Part shown: piece after piece, positions 9,404 to 17,318 of the stretch
How the letters are laid out: each line of letters begins with the position of its first letter
Position numbering within the stretch: position 1 is the stretch's first letter
Assembly: GCA_934589705.1 (NCBI GenBank)
Contig: CAKTOH010000008.1
Location: 1-64,000 of the forward strand
Direction: 5' to 3'
Source: an uncultured Oscillospiraceae bacterium
GTDB lineage: Bacteria; Bacillota; Clostridia; Oscillospirales; Oscillospiraceae
DNA: 64,000 nt
The notes under the pieces: model-generated
The model's database searches: none
What the model saw: only the letters and a program-made list of their open reading frames with translations
What the model was told of the DNA's origin: nothing
Made by a program: the position numbers and the translations under genes

Positions 9404-9444
9404 AATGAGGCCACAGGTTTTGTAACCTTTGTGGCCTCATTATA
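9404..9444 (-). promoter_or_regulatory. Intergenic hairpin and TATAAT box between the macro and VWA genes
   Basis: ATGAGGCCACAGGTT (9405-9419) pairs, with a two-base bulge, with 9424-9440. On the minus strand it is followed by TTTCAAATTT and the VWA ribosome site, so it can end macro-gene transcription. A minus-strand TATAAT overlaps it at 9444-9439 but no convincing -35 was found. Terminator, promoter or both remain possible. Confidence 0.5.
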
Positions 9445-9483
9445 CTTTGTTTTTCCCAGGCTGTGGTCTCTCGGCGGGAGACT

Positions 9484-10494
9484 TTAACACCCAAGGCAAA
9501 CTTGGTCAAACTGATAGAGGGCGGCGTTGATCTCGTAGATATCGTAAATTCCCTTTCGGATGTAAAATTCAATGATCATATCGAAGGTGCTGCTGTGGGA
9601 CAGGGAAAAGCCAACCGTGCGCAGAAGGTCTTCCGTTTCCGGCAGGCTCAGCTCCAGGGCAATGGCAAAGGCCAGCACAGTAGGCTTACTGGGCTTGTAT
9701 TTGGGGTCGTTGTTGATTTTCCAGAAGGTCTTTTTGCTGACGTTGGCCCGCTTGTAGCACTGAACCTCGGTGATGTGCTTTTTGTCGATGAGTTTCAGCA
9801 GGGTCACGGCGAAGGTGTCGTCCTGGTGCTTCAGCCAGTCCTCCAGGCTTTGGGGAGCCGGTGCCTCGCAGGACATCGCTTCTTCGCAGACAGCCGATTC
9901 CACCGCCTGGGGCATGGCGAACCGTCGGCTCCGGCCCTCCGGCGTGGACATTGTCTTGCCCAGAGGCTTCACCCGGGCAGCATCCAGGAACCGTTCCAGC
10001 TCTCCCCGGCGGCTGACCCGGTAGGCATTCCGGTCATAGACGCACAGGAACACCTGCATGTCCTCATCCCGCAAGCTCAGGAAATCCCGGATGGCCTCCG
10101 CGGCAACGGAAAGCACCCGATCCTTGGGAAAGCCGAAGGTCCCGGCGGAAATCAGGGGAAAGGCCACGCTTTCCGCCCCCAGCTCCGCCGCCCGGAGCAG
10201 GGCGTTGAGATAGCAGCTTCGCAGAAGGGCCGGCTCGTTGGCCCAGCCGCCCTTCCAGACAGGCCCCACGGTGTGGATGACAAATTTGCAGGGCAGGTCA
10301 TAGCCTCCCGTCACCCCGATTTCACTGGGGTGCAGAGCTTTCAGCTGTCGGCACTCCTGAGCCAGGTCTGGCCCAGCAGCCTGATGAACAGCCAGGTCTA
10401 CCCCGCCGGAGCCGGAGAACCGGCTGTCCGTGGGGTTTACGATGGCATCCACCCGCATTTGGGTAATGTCGCTGTGGACGATGGAAAAGGGCAT
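9484..10494 (-). CDS. Macro domain protein with C-terminal HTH-like domain
   Basis: 336 aa, start supported by GGGAGG. Residues 1-165 form a macro (ADP-ribose binding/hydrolase) fold, with the signature pieces IVNPTDSRFSGSGGVD (18-33), HTVGPVW and LISAGTFGFP (114-123). The usual NAAN motif reads NPTD, so the second Asn is replaced. Residues about 225-336 are a helical domain with an HTH-like segment (YKRANVSKKTFWKINND) followed by a conserved clostridial tail (SLSHSSTFDMIIEFYI). Macro domains bind or remove ADP-ribose or O-acetyl-ADP-ribose. The tail suggests a nucleic-acid or protein interaction, which is inference. It is upstream of the VWA gene on the same strand. Confidence 0.85.
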   Translation of the reverse strand: MPFSIVHSDITQMRVDAIVNPTDSRFSGSGGVDLAVHQAAGPDLAQECRQLKALHPSEIGVTGGYDLPCKFVIHTVGPVWKGGWANEPALLRSCYLNALLRAAELGAESVAFPLISAGTFGFPKDRVLSVAAEAIRDFLSLRDEDMQVFLCVYDRNAYRVSRRGELERFLDAARVKPLGKTMSTPEGRSRRFAMPQAVESAVCEEAMSCEAPAPQSLEDWLKHQDDTFAVTLLKLIDKKHITEVQCYKRANVSKKTFWKINNDPKYKPSKPTVLAFAIALELSLPETEDLLRTVGFSLSHSSTFDMIIEFYIRKGIYDIYEINAALYQFDQVCLGC

Positions 10495-10521
10495 GGCGGT
10501 TTCCTCCCTTTCTGAAACCGG

Positions 10522-10905
10522 TTACTCGTGGAGCTCCAGGGGCAGTCCGTCCGGGTCGTGGAAGAAGGTCATGGCCTTGCCGGTGAAGGCATCCACCCGG
10601 ACAGGCTCGCAGGGGATGCCCAGGTTTTCCAATTCCTTTACCGTTTCCGCCACGCTGTCCACCCGGAAGGCCAGGTGCCGCAGGCCGCAGGCCTCCGGCC
10701 GGCTCACCCGCTTGGGAGGGTTCGGCTCGGCAAAAATTTCCAGTTCCGTAGTCTCATTCAGCCGCAGATCCAGCTTCCAGTCTCCCCGCTCCGGCCGGTA
10801 GTTCTCCCGGATCACCGGAAAGCCCAGCCTGTCCACATAGAATTCCTTGGCTTTTTGGTAATCGGATACAATAATCGCTACATGATGGATGACGTTCAGG
10901 TTCAT
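10522..10905 (-). CDS. VOC/glyoxalase-family metalloprotein (YaeR/SMU.1112c type)
   Basis: 127 aa, start placed at 10905 by AAAGGAG. It is a single vicinal-oxygen-chelate unit with two beta-alpha-beta-beta-beta modules. Probable metal ligands are H8 (VIHHVA), E56 (ELEIFAE), H77 (LRHLAF) and E124 (LPLELHE). The length and the pattern FHDPDGLPLELHE match the small YaeR-like glyoxalase family. The reaction is not defined by sequence; lactoylglutathione lyase is only one possibility. It lies 27 bases upstream of the macro-domain gene and may be cotranscribed with it. Confidence 0.85.
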   Translation of the reverse strand: MNLNVIHHVAIIVSDYQKAKEFYVDRLGFPVIRENYRPERGDWKLDLRLNETTELEIFAEPNPPKRVSRPEACGLRHLAFRVDSVAETVKELENLGIPCEPVRVDAFTGKAMTFFHDPDGLPLELHE

Positions 10906-11045
10906 AAGCTTTCTCCTTTCGCGGGTAGGATTCCGCATACCACTGGGCAAACCGCCCCGACTCCTCGCTTTTTCCCATTGTATTTCCAATTTTCAAAAAC
11001 GTCAAGACCTTTCCCGTGCTTTCCCGGAAAGTCCAAGAGAAGTCC

Positions 11046-11074
11046 TTGCTTTACACCGGAAACTGTGATATATT
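11046..11074 (+). promoter_or_regulatory. Promoter upstream of the 218-bp element and lipoprotein gene
   Basis: TTGCTT (11046-11051), 17 bases, TATATT (11069-11074). The predicted start near 11081 puts the whole miniature element in the 5' untranslated region of the lipoprotein gene. Confidence 0.55.
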
Positions 11075-11104
11075 GTTTGATTATGGGTATTTTACACGTA
11101 CTAG

Positions 11105-11322
11105 GGAAACTCTGAATAAATCGTCTGCGGCTGGGCAGCGGATCTTTTGCCCCCAGTCTGCGGTTTGAAAAATGGGAAATATAGCACAGCCGTTGCCAGC
11201 GAAGCTGGCTTACGGATGTGGCATACCCCTTGCGGGTACATGCAGTATTCCTCCGTTTTTCAAACCTTGCCTGAGAACAAAATCTCTCGCTGCCAGCTCT
11301 TGCCGATTTAATCAGAGCTTCC
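11105..11322 (+). mobile_element. 218-bp IS5-like miniature element, copy 1
   Basis: The ends are imperfect 19-bp inverted repeats: GGAAACTCTGAATAAATCG at the left and the complement of GGAAGCTCTGATTAAATCG at the right (17/19). It is flanked by CTAG (11101-11104) and CTGG (11323-11326), resembling the 4-bp YTAR target duplication of IS5-group elements. It contains internal palindromes (GGTTTGAAAAA with its complement, GCCAGC-GAA-GCTGGC, TACCC-CTTG-CGGGTA) and no transposase. An inverted copy of exactly 218 bp with about 10 differences lies at 27097-27314. It ends 20 bases before the start codon of the next gene. Confidence 0.85.
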
Positions 11323-11342
11323 CTGGCTTTCGGAGGCTTTCT

Positions 11343-12884
11343 ATGAATAAAAAAATGCAATGTCTGCTGTGCGCCGGGGCAGCCTGCGTACTGCTCTTCG
11401 GCTGCGGGAAAAGGCAAACCGTCACCCTGCCTGACCTGACCGGAATCGTCACCCTGCCTGTCCCCACGGAAACCCAGGCTCCTACCAACCCCAACGCCGG
11501 CGTGGAGGAGCTCACCGCCGTGCTCTCCGCGGGAGAAATCTATACGCTGGAACAGTATCCTGACCTGAAAAAGGCGGATTTGTCCGGCAGCACCTGCTAC
11601 GACACCATCCTCGAATACATGGATGCCCACCCAGGCGTAGAGGTGATCTACACCGTGGACTTAGGCGGCACCACGGTTTCCAATCAGGCTGCCTCCGTCC
11701 GGCTGGAAGCGGGAAAATACACCTATGAGGCACTGCTGGAAGGCCTCAAATATCTGCCCAATCTGACCTCCGTTTCCATCAGCGCGGTAAATCTGACGGC
11801 GGAGCAGGTGGAAACCCTGCGCGGCACATACCCGGACATTCCCCTGGAATACACCGTCTCCCTGCTGGGGCAGGATATTTCCACGGATACCGCCGCCCTG
11901 ACCCTGCCCCTGCTCACGGACGAGCAGGTGACGGAGGCCTGCGGCAAGCTGGGGGTTCTCACCGGATTGACCGACGTGACCCTGAGCAATGACCAATCCC
12001 TCGAGCAGGTGGCCAAACTCCAGGACGCCGCCCCCAACACCGTATTCCACTACAGCTTCTCCCTCTTCGGCAAGACCGTTTCCACCACCGACGAAGAAAT
12101 CGTCTATAAAAACCAGGCCATCGGCAATGAGGGAGAAAGCCAGATCCGTCAGGCTCTGCCGGTGCTGGACGGCTGCAAGCGGTTCGTCCTGGACAACTGC
12201 AAGCTGGACTACGAGGTGCTGGCCAAAATCCGGGAGGATTTCCGGGACGGCCCCAACGTGGTCTGGCGGGTGTATTTCGGCGTGGACGGCCGGTACAATC
12301 TGCTCACCGACGCGGACACCCTCCGGGCGGTGTACAACGTGACCAATGACACCTGCGGCCCCATGAAGTACTGCGAAGGGGTCAAATACATGGACATCGG
12401 TCACAACGAGTATCTGACTGACCTGAGCTTCGTCAGCGGTATGCCCAATCTGGAGGTGATGATCGCCTCCGGCTGCGCCGCCAAGGAGCTGGTGGGCTTT
12501 GAAAACTGCAAGAAGCTGACCTGGCTGGAGCTGGCCTACTGCTACAAGCTGAAAAACATCGACTGCCTTTCTTCCTGCGAGAGTCTGACCTACCTGAATC
12601 TCAGCTTCACCGGCATTTCCAACTATCAGCCTCTGGACGGCCTGCCCCTGAAGCGGTTCGTCTGCCTGAGTCCCAAGGCCAATGCCAAGGAGCAAAAGAC
12701 CTTTGTGAACATCCACCCCAAGGGGGTGTGCATCACCGTGTTCTACGGCTATTCCAATCCCTACGGCTACGGCTGGCGGTATGACGACAACGGCAAGACC
12801 TTCAACGAATACTATAAAAACGTGGTTCGTGTGGCCTTCAATTACGATGAGCTGGAGAAATACCTGCCGAAGGATACCAAATAA
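11343..12884 (+). CDS. Lipoprotein with leucine-rich-repeat-like domain
   Basis: 513 aa. The start at 11343 follows CGGAGGC and gives a lipoprotein signal with lipobox LLFGC (Cys21). A Pro/Thr-rich tether follows. The body has weak repeats of the type LTEEQV-TEACGKLGVLTGL. Residues about 340-470 look like clearer leucine-rich repeats (LTDLSFVSGMPNLEVMIASG, LTWLELAYCYKLKNIDCLS, LTYLNLSF). It is probably anchored on the outer face of the membrane; the ligand is unknown. The 218-bp miniature element fills its 5' untranslated region. A longer in-frame reading upstream runs through that element and is rejected. Confidence 0.8.
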   Translation: MNKKMQCLLCAGAACVLLFGCGKRQTVTLPDLTGIVTLPVPTETQAPTNPNAGVEELTAVLSAGEIYTLEQYPDLKKADLSGSTCYDTILEYMDAHPGVEVIYTVDLGGTTVSNQAASVRLEAGKYTYEALLEGLKYLPNLTSVSISAVNLTAEQVETLRGTYPDIPLEYTVSLLGQDISTDTAALTLPLLTDEQVTEACGKLGVLTGLTDVTLSNDQSLEQVAKLQDAAPNTVFHYSFSLFGKTVSTTDEEIVYKNQAIGNEGESQIRQALPVLDGCKRFVLDNCKLDYEVLAKIREDFRDGPNVVWRVYFGVDGRYNLLTDADTLRAVYNVTNDTCGPMKYCEGVKYMDIGHNEYLTDLSFVSGMPNLEVMIASGCAAKELVGFENCKKLTWLELAYCYKLKNIDCLSSCESLTYLNLSFTGISNYQPLDGLPLKRFVCLSPKANAKEQKTFVNIHPKGVCITVFYGYSNPYGYGWRYDDNGKTFNEYYKNVVRVAFNYDELEKYLPKDTK

Positions 12885-12901
12885 CCGGTGCTTCCGGATA
12901 A

Positions 12902-12946
12902 CGCATGTCATTGCGAACCAGTGCGCACACTGGTGTGGCAATCCGT
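12902..12946 (+). repeat. Family 1 dispersed palindrome
   Basis: Imperfect palindrome beginning GCATGTCATTGCGAACCAG and ending TGGTGTGGCAATCC, with central arms CCAGTG/CACTGG. It sits between the lipoprotein and MalY-type genes. Confidence 0.85.
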
Positions 12947-13051
12947 TCTCTAAAATTCTTCCAAAATGTTGCAAAAACCAGGCGGCCGCAGGCTGTCCAC
13001 ACCAAAGAAAATCGAAAATCTCCCGAAAAACACGCGCAAAGGAGCATCTCC

Positions 13052-14260
13052 ATGAAATACGATTTTACCACCATTTTAGACCGGAAGGGTCACGACGCCC
13101 TGGCTGTTGACCAGGTAGGTGCCCCCGGCTCCCCCTATCCCGCCCCCAAGGAGGGGTTTGATGTGATTCCCATGTGGGTAGCAGACATGAATTTTCCCCT
13201 GGCTCCGCCGGTTAAACAGGCCATCCTCGATCGGATGGAGCACCCCACCTTCGGTTATTTCCAGGCGCCGGAAGCCTACTACGACGCCATCATCCGCTGG
13301 CAGCAGACCCGCAACGGAGTAGAAGGCCTGAAGCCTGAGAATATCGGCTACGAAAACGGCGTCCTGGGCGGCGTGTCCTCCGCCCTGCGGGCACTGTGCG
13401 TTCCCGGAGACCGGATTCTTCTGCACAGCCCCACTTACATCGGCTTCACCCATACCCTGGAGGACAACGGCTATCGGATCGTCCACTCCCCCCTCCGGCA
13501 GGACATCCAGGGGGTCTGGCGGATGGATTTTGCCGACATGGAGGAAAAAATCCGGAAAAATCAGATTCACACCGCCATTTTCTGCTCTCCCCATAACCCC
13601 TGCGGTCGGGTCTGGGAACACTGGGAAATTGCGCAGGCCATGGAGCTGTTCCGCAAATATGACGTGACGGTGATCTCCGACGAAATCTGGAGCGACATTC
13701 TTCGCCCGGGTCTGAAGCACATTCCCACCCAATCCATAAGCCGGGATGCGAAAATGCGCACCGTAGCCCTGTACGCCCCCAGCAAAACCTTCAATCTGGC
13801 GGGCTTAGTCGGCAGCTACCATATTATTTACAATCCCACGCTGCTGGACAAATGTAACCGGGCCGCCGAGCTTTCCGGCTACAATAACCCGAATGTGCTG
13901 TCCGTTCATGCCCTCATCGGCGCCTACAGCGCGGAGGGCAGTCAGTGGGCAGACGAGCTTCGGCAGGTCATCGGGGGGAATGTGGATTTCGCGGTGGACT
14001 ATATCCGCAATCACTTCAACGGCGTATCCCTGTTCCGTCCCGAGGGCACCTATATGCTCTTTATCGACTGCGCCGGGTGGCTGGCTGCCCATGGCATGAC
14101 CTTGGATGAACTGCTGAAAATGGGCTGGGACGTGGGCGTTGTCTGGCAGGACGGCCGTCCCTTCCACGGGTCTACTCACATCCGCATGAATCTGGCTCTG
14201 CCCCGATCCCGGGTAGAGGAAGTCTTCCGGAGACTGGATACCTACGTTTTTAACGCCTAA
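13052..14260 (+). CDS. MalY/PatB-type PLP-dependent C-S lyase or aminotransferase
   Basis: 402 aa, start fixed by AAAGGAG and the conserved opening MKYDFTT. This is a fold-type I PLP enzyme of the MalY/PatB group. Features are FDVIPMWVADMNF near the N-terminus, FCSPHNPCGRVW, the aspartate in VISDEIW, and the PLP lysine K245 in APSKTFNLAGL. The C-terminal arginine motif is HIRMNLALPR. The family mostly cleaves cystathionine or cysteine to thiol, ammonia and 2-oxoacid (cystathionine beta-lyase); some members are aminotransferases. Length is typical. It stands alone between two repeat-bearing gaps. Confidence 0.85.
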   Translation: MKYDFTTILDRKGHDALAVDQVGAPGSPYPAPKEGFDVIPMWVADMNFPLAPPVKQAILDRMEHPTFGYFQAPEAYYDAIIRWQQTRNGVEGLKPENIGYENGVLGGVSSALRALCVPGDRILLHSPTYIGFTHTLEDNGYRIVHSPLRQDIQGVWRMDFADMEEKIRKNQIHTAIFCSPHNPCGRVWEHWEIAQAMELFRKYDVTVISDEIWSDILRPGLKHIPTQSISRDAKMRTVALYAPSKTFNLAGLVGSYHIIYNPTLLDKCNRAAELSGYNNPNVLSVHALIGAYSAEGSQWADELRQVIGGNVDFAVDYIRNHFNGVSLFRPEGTYMLFIDCAGWLAAHGMTLDELLKMGWDVGVVWQDGRPFHGSTHIRMNLALPRSRVEEVFRRLDTYVFNA

Positions 14261-14309
14261 ACTGTACCCCATATTGCAAATTCCCGGTAGAAATATGTCA
14301 GTGTTCGGT

Positions 14310-14369
14310 AAAAAGCAGAGCGACCTCATCCGCCCTCTGGGCACCTTCCCCCAAGGGAAGGCTTAACAA
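14310..14369 (-). repeat. Family 2-related repeat unit
   Basis: Contains an AAGGTGCCCAGAGGGCGGATGA-like minus-strand segment and the paired CTTCCC/GGGAAG arms seen in other family 2 units. It is partial and has no coding content. Confidence 0.5.
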
Positions 14370-14412
14370 ACAAAACCCCGCCGGGAGGAAATTCCTCCCG
14401 GCGGGGTGCCTA
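14370..14412 (-). terminator. Intrinsic terminator of galE
   Basis: A 16-bp stem (14375-14390 with 14392-14407, core CCCCGCCGGGAGG) is followed on the minus strand by TTTTGTTTGTT. It lies just beyond the galE stop codon. It may also stop readthrough from the convergent MalY-type gene. Confidence 0.85.
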
Positions 14413-14427
14413 TTATTTTGCGTTATC

Positions 14428-15444
14428 TCAATCTCCGTAGCCCATGGGGTTCTGGGTCTGCCAGCGCCAGGAGTCCCGGCACATATCCTCCAGATTCTTC
14501 TCGGCCTTCCACCCAAGCACCTGGGCGCTCTTGGTGGGGTCGGCATAGCAGGTGGGCAGATCGCCGGGACGGCGATCCACGATCTTGTAGGGCAGGGTCA
14601 GGTTGTTGGCCTTCTCGAAGGCATGAACCATGTCCAGCACGCTGTAGCCAATGCCGGTGCCCAGGTTGAACACCTCACAGCCCGGATGGCCTACCACATA
14701 CTTCACCGCCGCCACATGCCCCTTGGCCAGATCCACCACATGGATGTAGTCCCGGACACCGGTGCCGTCAGGGGTGGGATAGTCGTTGCCGTAGACACTC
14801 AGGCACTCCCGGCGGCCGATGGCCACCTGGGTGATGTAGGGCATCAGATTGTTGGGAATGCCTCTGGGATCCTCGCCGATGAGGCCGCTTTCGTGGGCGC
14901 CGATGGGGTTGAAGTAGCGCAGGAGCACCACGTTCCACTCAGGATCCGCGTGGCTCATGCCGGACAGAATCTGCTCGGTCATATATTTCGTCCAGCCGTA
15001 GGGATTGGTGCAGCCGCCGGTGCGGGAGGTCTCCCGCAGGGGCATCTCATTGTCTCCGGAATAGACGGTAGCGGAGGAGGAGAAGATGATCTTCTTGCAG
15101 CCTGCCTCGCCCATGACCTTGGTCAGCACCAGGGTGGTGTTCAGGTTGTTGTCATAATACCGCCAGGGCTGGGCAACGGACTCGCCCACGGCCTTGAGCC
15201 CGGCAAAGTGAATGACGGCGGCGATTTCGTTCTCGGCAAAGATTTTGCGGAGCAGCGCCTCGTCCCGGACATCGCCCTGGTAGAACTTGGGCTTCTTGCC
15301 GGTGAGCTTTTCCACCCGCTCCAGGCTCTTGGGGTTGGAATTGCACAGATTGTCCACCACGACCACGCCGTAGCCGCTATTGAGCAGCTCCACGCAGGTG
15401 TGGGAGCCGATGTATCCGGCACCGCCGGTTACCAGAATGTTCAT
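14428..15444 (-). CDS. galE: UDP-glucose 4-epimerase
   Basis: Interconverts UDP-glucose and UDP-galactose, and in many bacteria also UDP-GlcNAc and UDP-GalNAc, in the cytoplasm. It has 338 aa, the standard length. Features are a Rossmann NAD motif GGAGYIGSHT (7-16), catalytic Ser in FSSSATVYSG (about 124), and the Y149xxxK153 pair in NPYGWTKYMTEQ. The C-terminal region YADPTKSAQVLGW is typical. AAGGAGG sets the start. The upstream neighbour on the same strand is a NahK-like sugar kinase, which suggests galactose or N-acetylhexosamine salvage. Its own terminator follows. Confidence 0.95.
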   Translation of the reverse strand: MNILVTGGAGYIGSHTCVELLNSGYGVVVVDNLCNSNPKSLERVEKLTGKKPKFYQGDVRDEALLRKIFAENEIAAVIHFAGLKAVGESVAQPWRYYDNNLNTTLVLTKVMGEAGCKKIIFSSSATVYSGDNEMPLRETSRTGGCTNPYGWTKYMTEQILSGMSHADPEWNVVLLRYFNPIGAHESGLIGEDPRGIPNNLMPYITQVAIGRRECLSVYGNDYPTPDGTGVRDYIHVVDLAKGHVAAVKYVVGHPGCEVFNLGTGIGYSVLDMVHAFEKANNLTLPYKIVDRRPGDLPTCYADPTKSAQVLGWKAEKNLEDMCRDSWRWQTQNPMGYGD

Positions 15445-15532
15445 AGGGATACCTCCTTGGAAAAATCAGGATGTTTCTTTATGTGAAGGAAATATGCTCA
15501 AATAGAAGATGTTATCGCGAGCCTCCGAAAAA

Positions 15533-15735
15533 CGCACTGGTGCGGGAGCACCCACGGCTCCCTTGTGTAAAGGGAGCTGTCTTGCGCGTCCCACGCAAGC
15601 GCAAGACTGAGGGATTGTCAAATCGTAAGCAGAAAAGGAGCACTTTGGAAAAACGTACAATCCCCCCGTCACGGCTGTGCCGTGCCACCCCCCTTTACAC
15701 AAGGGGGGCTTTTTGGGTGCGCTGACCAAAGGGAG
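15533..15735. repeat. Composite family 2 element between galE and the sugar kinase
   Basis: The plus-orientation half starts CACTGGTGCGGGAGCACCC at about 15536 and carries the hairpin TCTTGCGC/GCGCAAGA (15580-15606) with the shared loop GTCCCACGCAA. The minus-orientation half at about 15650-15735 carries CACGGC/GCCGTG. The remaining bases of the 15445-15824 gap show only a further GGCGGCC-type palindrome near 15740. No gene or clear promoter is visible. Confidence 0.8.
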
Positions 15736-15824
15736 CCTCGGACGGCCAATGGCCGCCCCTACATTATAAATAAATGTAAGCTTGCCTGTATTATACTTCT
15801 CCGAAGGTTGGATGTCAATCAAAA

Positions 15825-16946
15825 TCAGGCGTACTTGGCAACCACCGCGGCCATCCGGTCGAACTGGGCCTCCATGTCGGTCACCAGCTTGAACTGGGTG
15901 CGGGCTCTGTCCAGATTCTGCTCCGGATAGTGGATGCGGAAATAGTGATCTCCCTCCAGATAGTCCGTCAGGAACCGGATGCCGCACTCCAGGGTCATGA
16001 GTCTCGCGCCCCAGGGAAGGTATTCCAGCTCCGCCTCCGTCAGGCTGCCCTGGGCTCCTTCCAGGAAGCCCCGGGTGTAGGCCTCAAACAGGTCGATGTC
16101 GAAATTGACCTTGCCGAGATCCTTCTCGTCCTCCTTGCTGTGGTTGGCGCCGAAGCGGATGGAGTCGCCGAAGTCGTTGATGCTCAGACCCGGCATGGTG
16201 GTGTCCAGGTCGATGACGCAGATGCCCTCGTGGGTAGCCCGGTCGATGAGAATATTGTTGAGCTTGGTGTCGTTGTGGGTGACCCGCAGGGGCAGCTTTC
16301 CCTCCCGCAGAGCGGCAAGCGCCACGGAGCAGTCCGCCTTCCGGTGGAGGACGAACTGAATCTCCTGTTCCACATCCTTGGCACGGTTCCTTTTGTCGGC
16401 AGCCAGGGCGGCCTCAAACTTGGCGAACCTGTCCTCGGTATTGTGGAAGTTCACGATGGTCTCGTGAAGGGTTTCCGCGGGATAGTCCTGGAGCAGGTAC
16501 TGGAACCGACCAAAGGCCCGGGCGGAGGCCTCGAAGAGCTCCGGGGTCGCGGACTGGAAGCAGTCGGTATTTTCAATGAAGGGGGTCAGCCGCCAGACCT
16601 TGCCGTTCTCGTCCGTATAGAAGTCCCGGCCGTCCTTCGTTTTCACCAGGCTCAGGGTCTCCCGGGCAGGATCCCCGCCGGCGGCGATGATCTTCTTCCT
16701 TAAATAAGAGGTAATGCCGATGAAGTTCTCCATCAGCTCCTCCGGATGGGGAAAGGCCGCCCGGCTCATACCCTGGAGAATAAACCTTACAGGATCCCCC
16801 TCCTGGGGCTGGCAGACCACGCAGTAGGTGTCATTGATGTGTCCCTGTCCGTAGCGCACGGCGCCCAGCAGGGTTTCCGGGAAATCGTAGGTGCTCAGAA
16901 CCTTCTGAAGAATCGGATCCTGATGACCTTGGGTAACGTTTTCCAT
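15825..16946 (-). CDS. APH-fold sugar kinase, NahK-like (N-acetylhexosamine 1-kinase)
   Basis: 373 aa, start after AAGGAGG. This is a phosphotransferase of the aminoglycoside-phosphotransferase/choline-kinase fold. The N-lobe has GAVRYGQGHINDTY, which aligns with the nucleotide loop of NahK. The catalytic loop is RVTHNDTKLNNIL (about 221-233), and the metal-binding segment is VIDLDTTMPG followed by DFGDSIR. Size and motif order match N-acetylhexosamine 1-kinase, which phosphorylates GlcNAc/GalNAc at C1 in the lacto-N-biose pathway. The adjacent galE supports a related salvage route. No GalT/GlmU-like or lacto-N-biose phosphorylase gene is in the window, so the exact substrate is inference. 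Confidence 0.8.
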   Translation of the reverse strand: MENVTQGHQDPILQKVLSTYDFPETLLGAVRYGQGHINDTYCVVCQPQEGDPVRFILQGMSRAAFPHPEELMENFIGITSYLRKKIIAAGGDPARETLSLVKTKDGRDFYTDENGKVWRLTPFIENTDCFQSATPELFEASARAFGRFQYLLQDYPAETLHETIVNFHNTEDRFAKFEAALAADKRNRAKDVEQEIQFVLHRKADCSVALAALREGKLPLRVTHNDTKLNNILIDRATHEGICVIDLDTTMPGLSINDFGDSIRFGANHSKEDEKDLGKVNFDIDLFEAYTRGFLEGAQGSLTEAELEYLPWGARLMTLECGIRFLTDYLEGDHYFRIHYPEQNLDRARTQFKLVTDMEAQFDRMAAVVAKYA

Positions 16947-17041
16947 TGCTGCTTCCTCCTTATGTTTTCCACATTCTTTGAATTTCGCACGGAAATAGTT
17001 GATTTATGCAAATGTCGTCTTCGTTTTGCTCAATTTTCTTC

Positions 17042-17070
17042 AGTATACCACAGAAAATACCGATTGGCAA
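17042..17070 (-). promoter_or_regulatory. Promoter for the NahK-like kinase
   Basis: Minus strand TTGCCA (17070-17065), 17 bases, TATACT (17047-17042) with an extended TGG before the -10. It is divergent from the ABC-importer promoter in the same AT-rich 372-base gap (16947-17318). Confidence 0.7.
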
Positions 17071-17199
17071 CCATTTTTCGGGACTGTTTTTGCGTTTTTA
17101 TATTTTGTAAAATTATACAATTTGAAGCATTCAGAATTGTTGAAACATCCAATTTTGTCTATTTCGTCGAAATCTGCCCCATTTTCCGGTGATTTTTCA

Positions 17200-17227
17200 T
17201 TGACTTCTCGTTTTTTTCCTGTATACT
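17200..17227 (+). promoter_or_regulatory. Promoter for the sugar ABC importer
   Basis: TTGACT (17200-17205), 16 bases, TATACT (17222-17227), about 90 bases upstream of the binding-protein start. No clear operator palindrome was recognised. Confidence 0.75.
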
Positions 17228-17318
17228 AGGGGTAAGGATAGAAAAAGACAAATCCGGCTCGGCATTATCAGTGCATAGCACTGTTGATTGCATACTTAAT
17301 TACAATGGAGGAAACAAG

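Noticed and set aside
11172..11342. N-terminal extension of the LRR lipoprotein
   Set aside because: The extension is encoded by the 218-bp element. The start at 11343 has a ribosome site and gives a lipoprotein signal.
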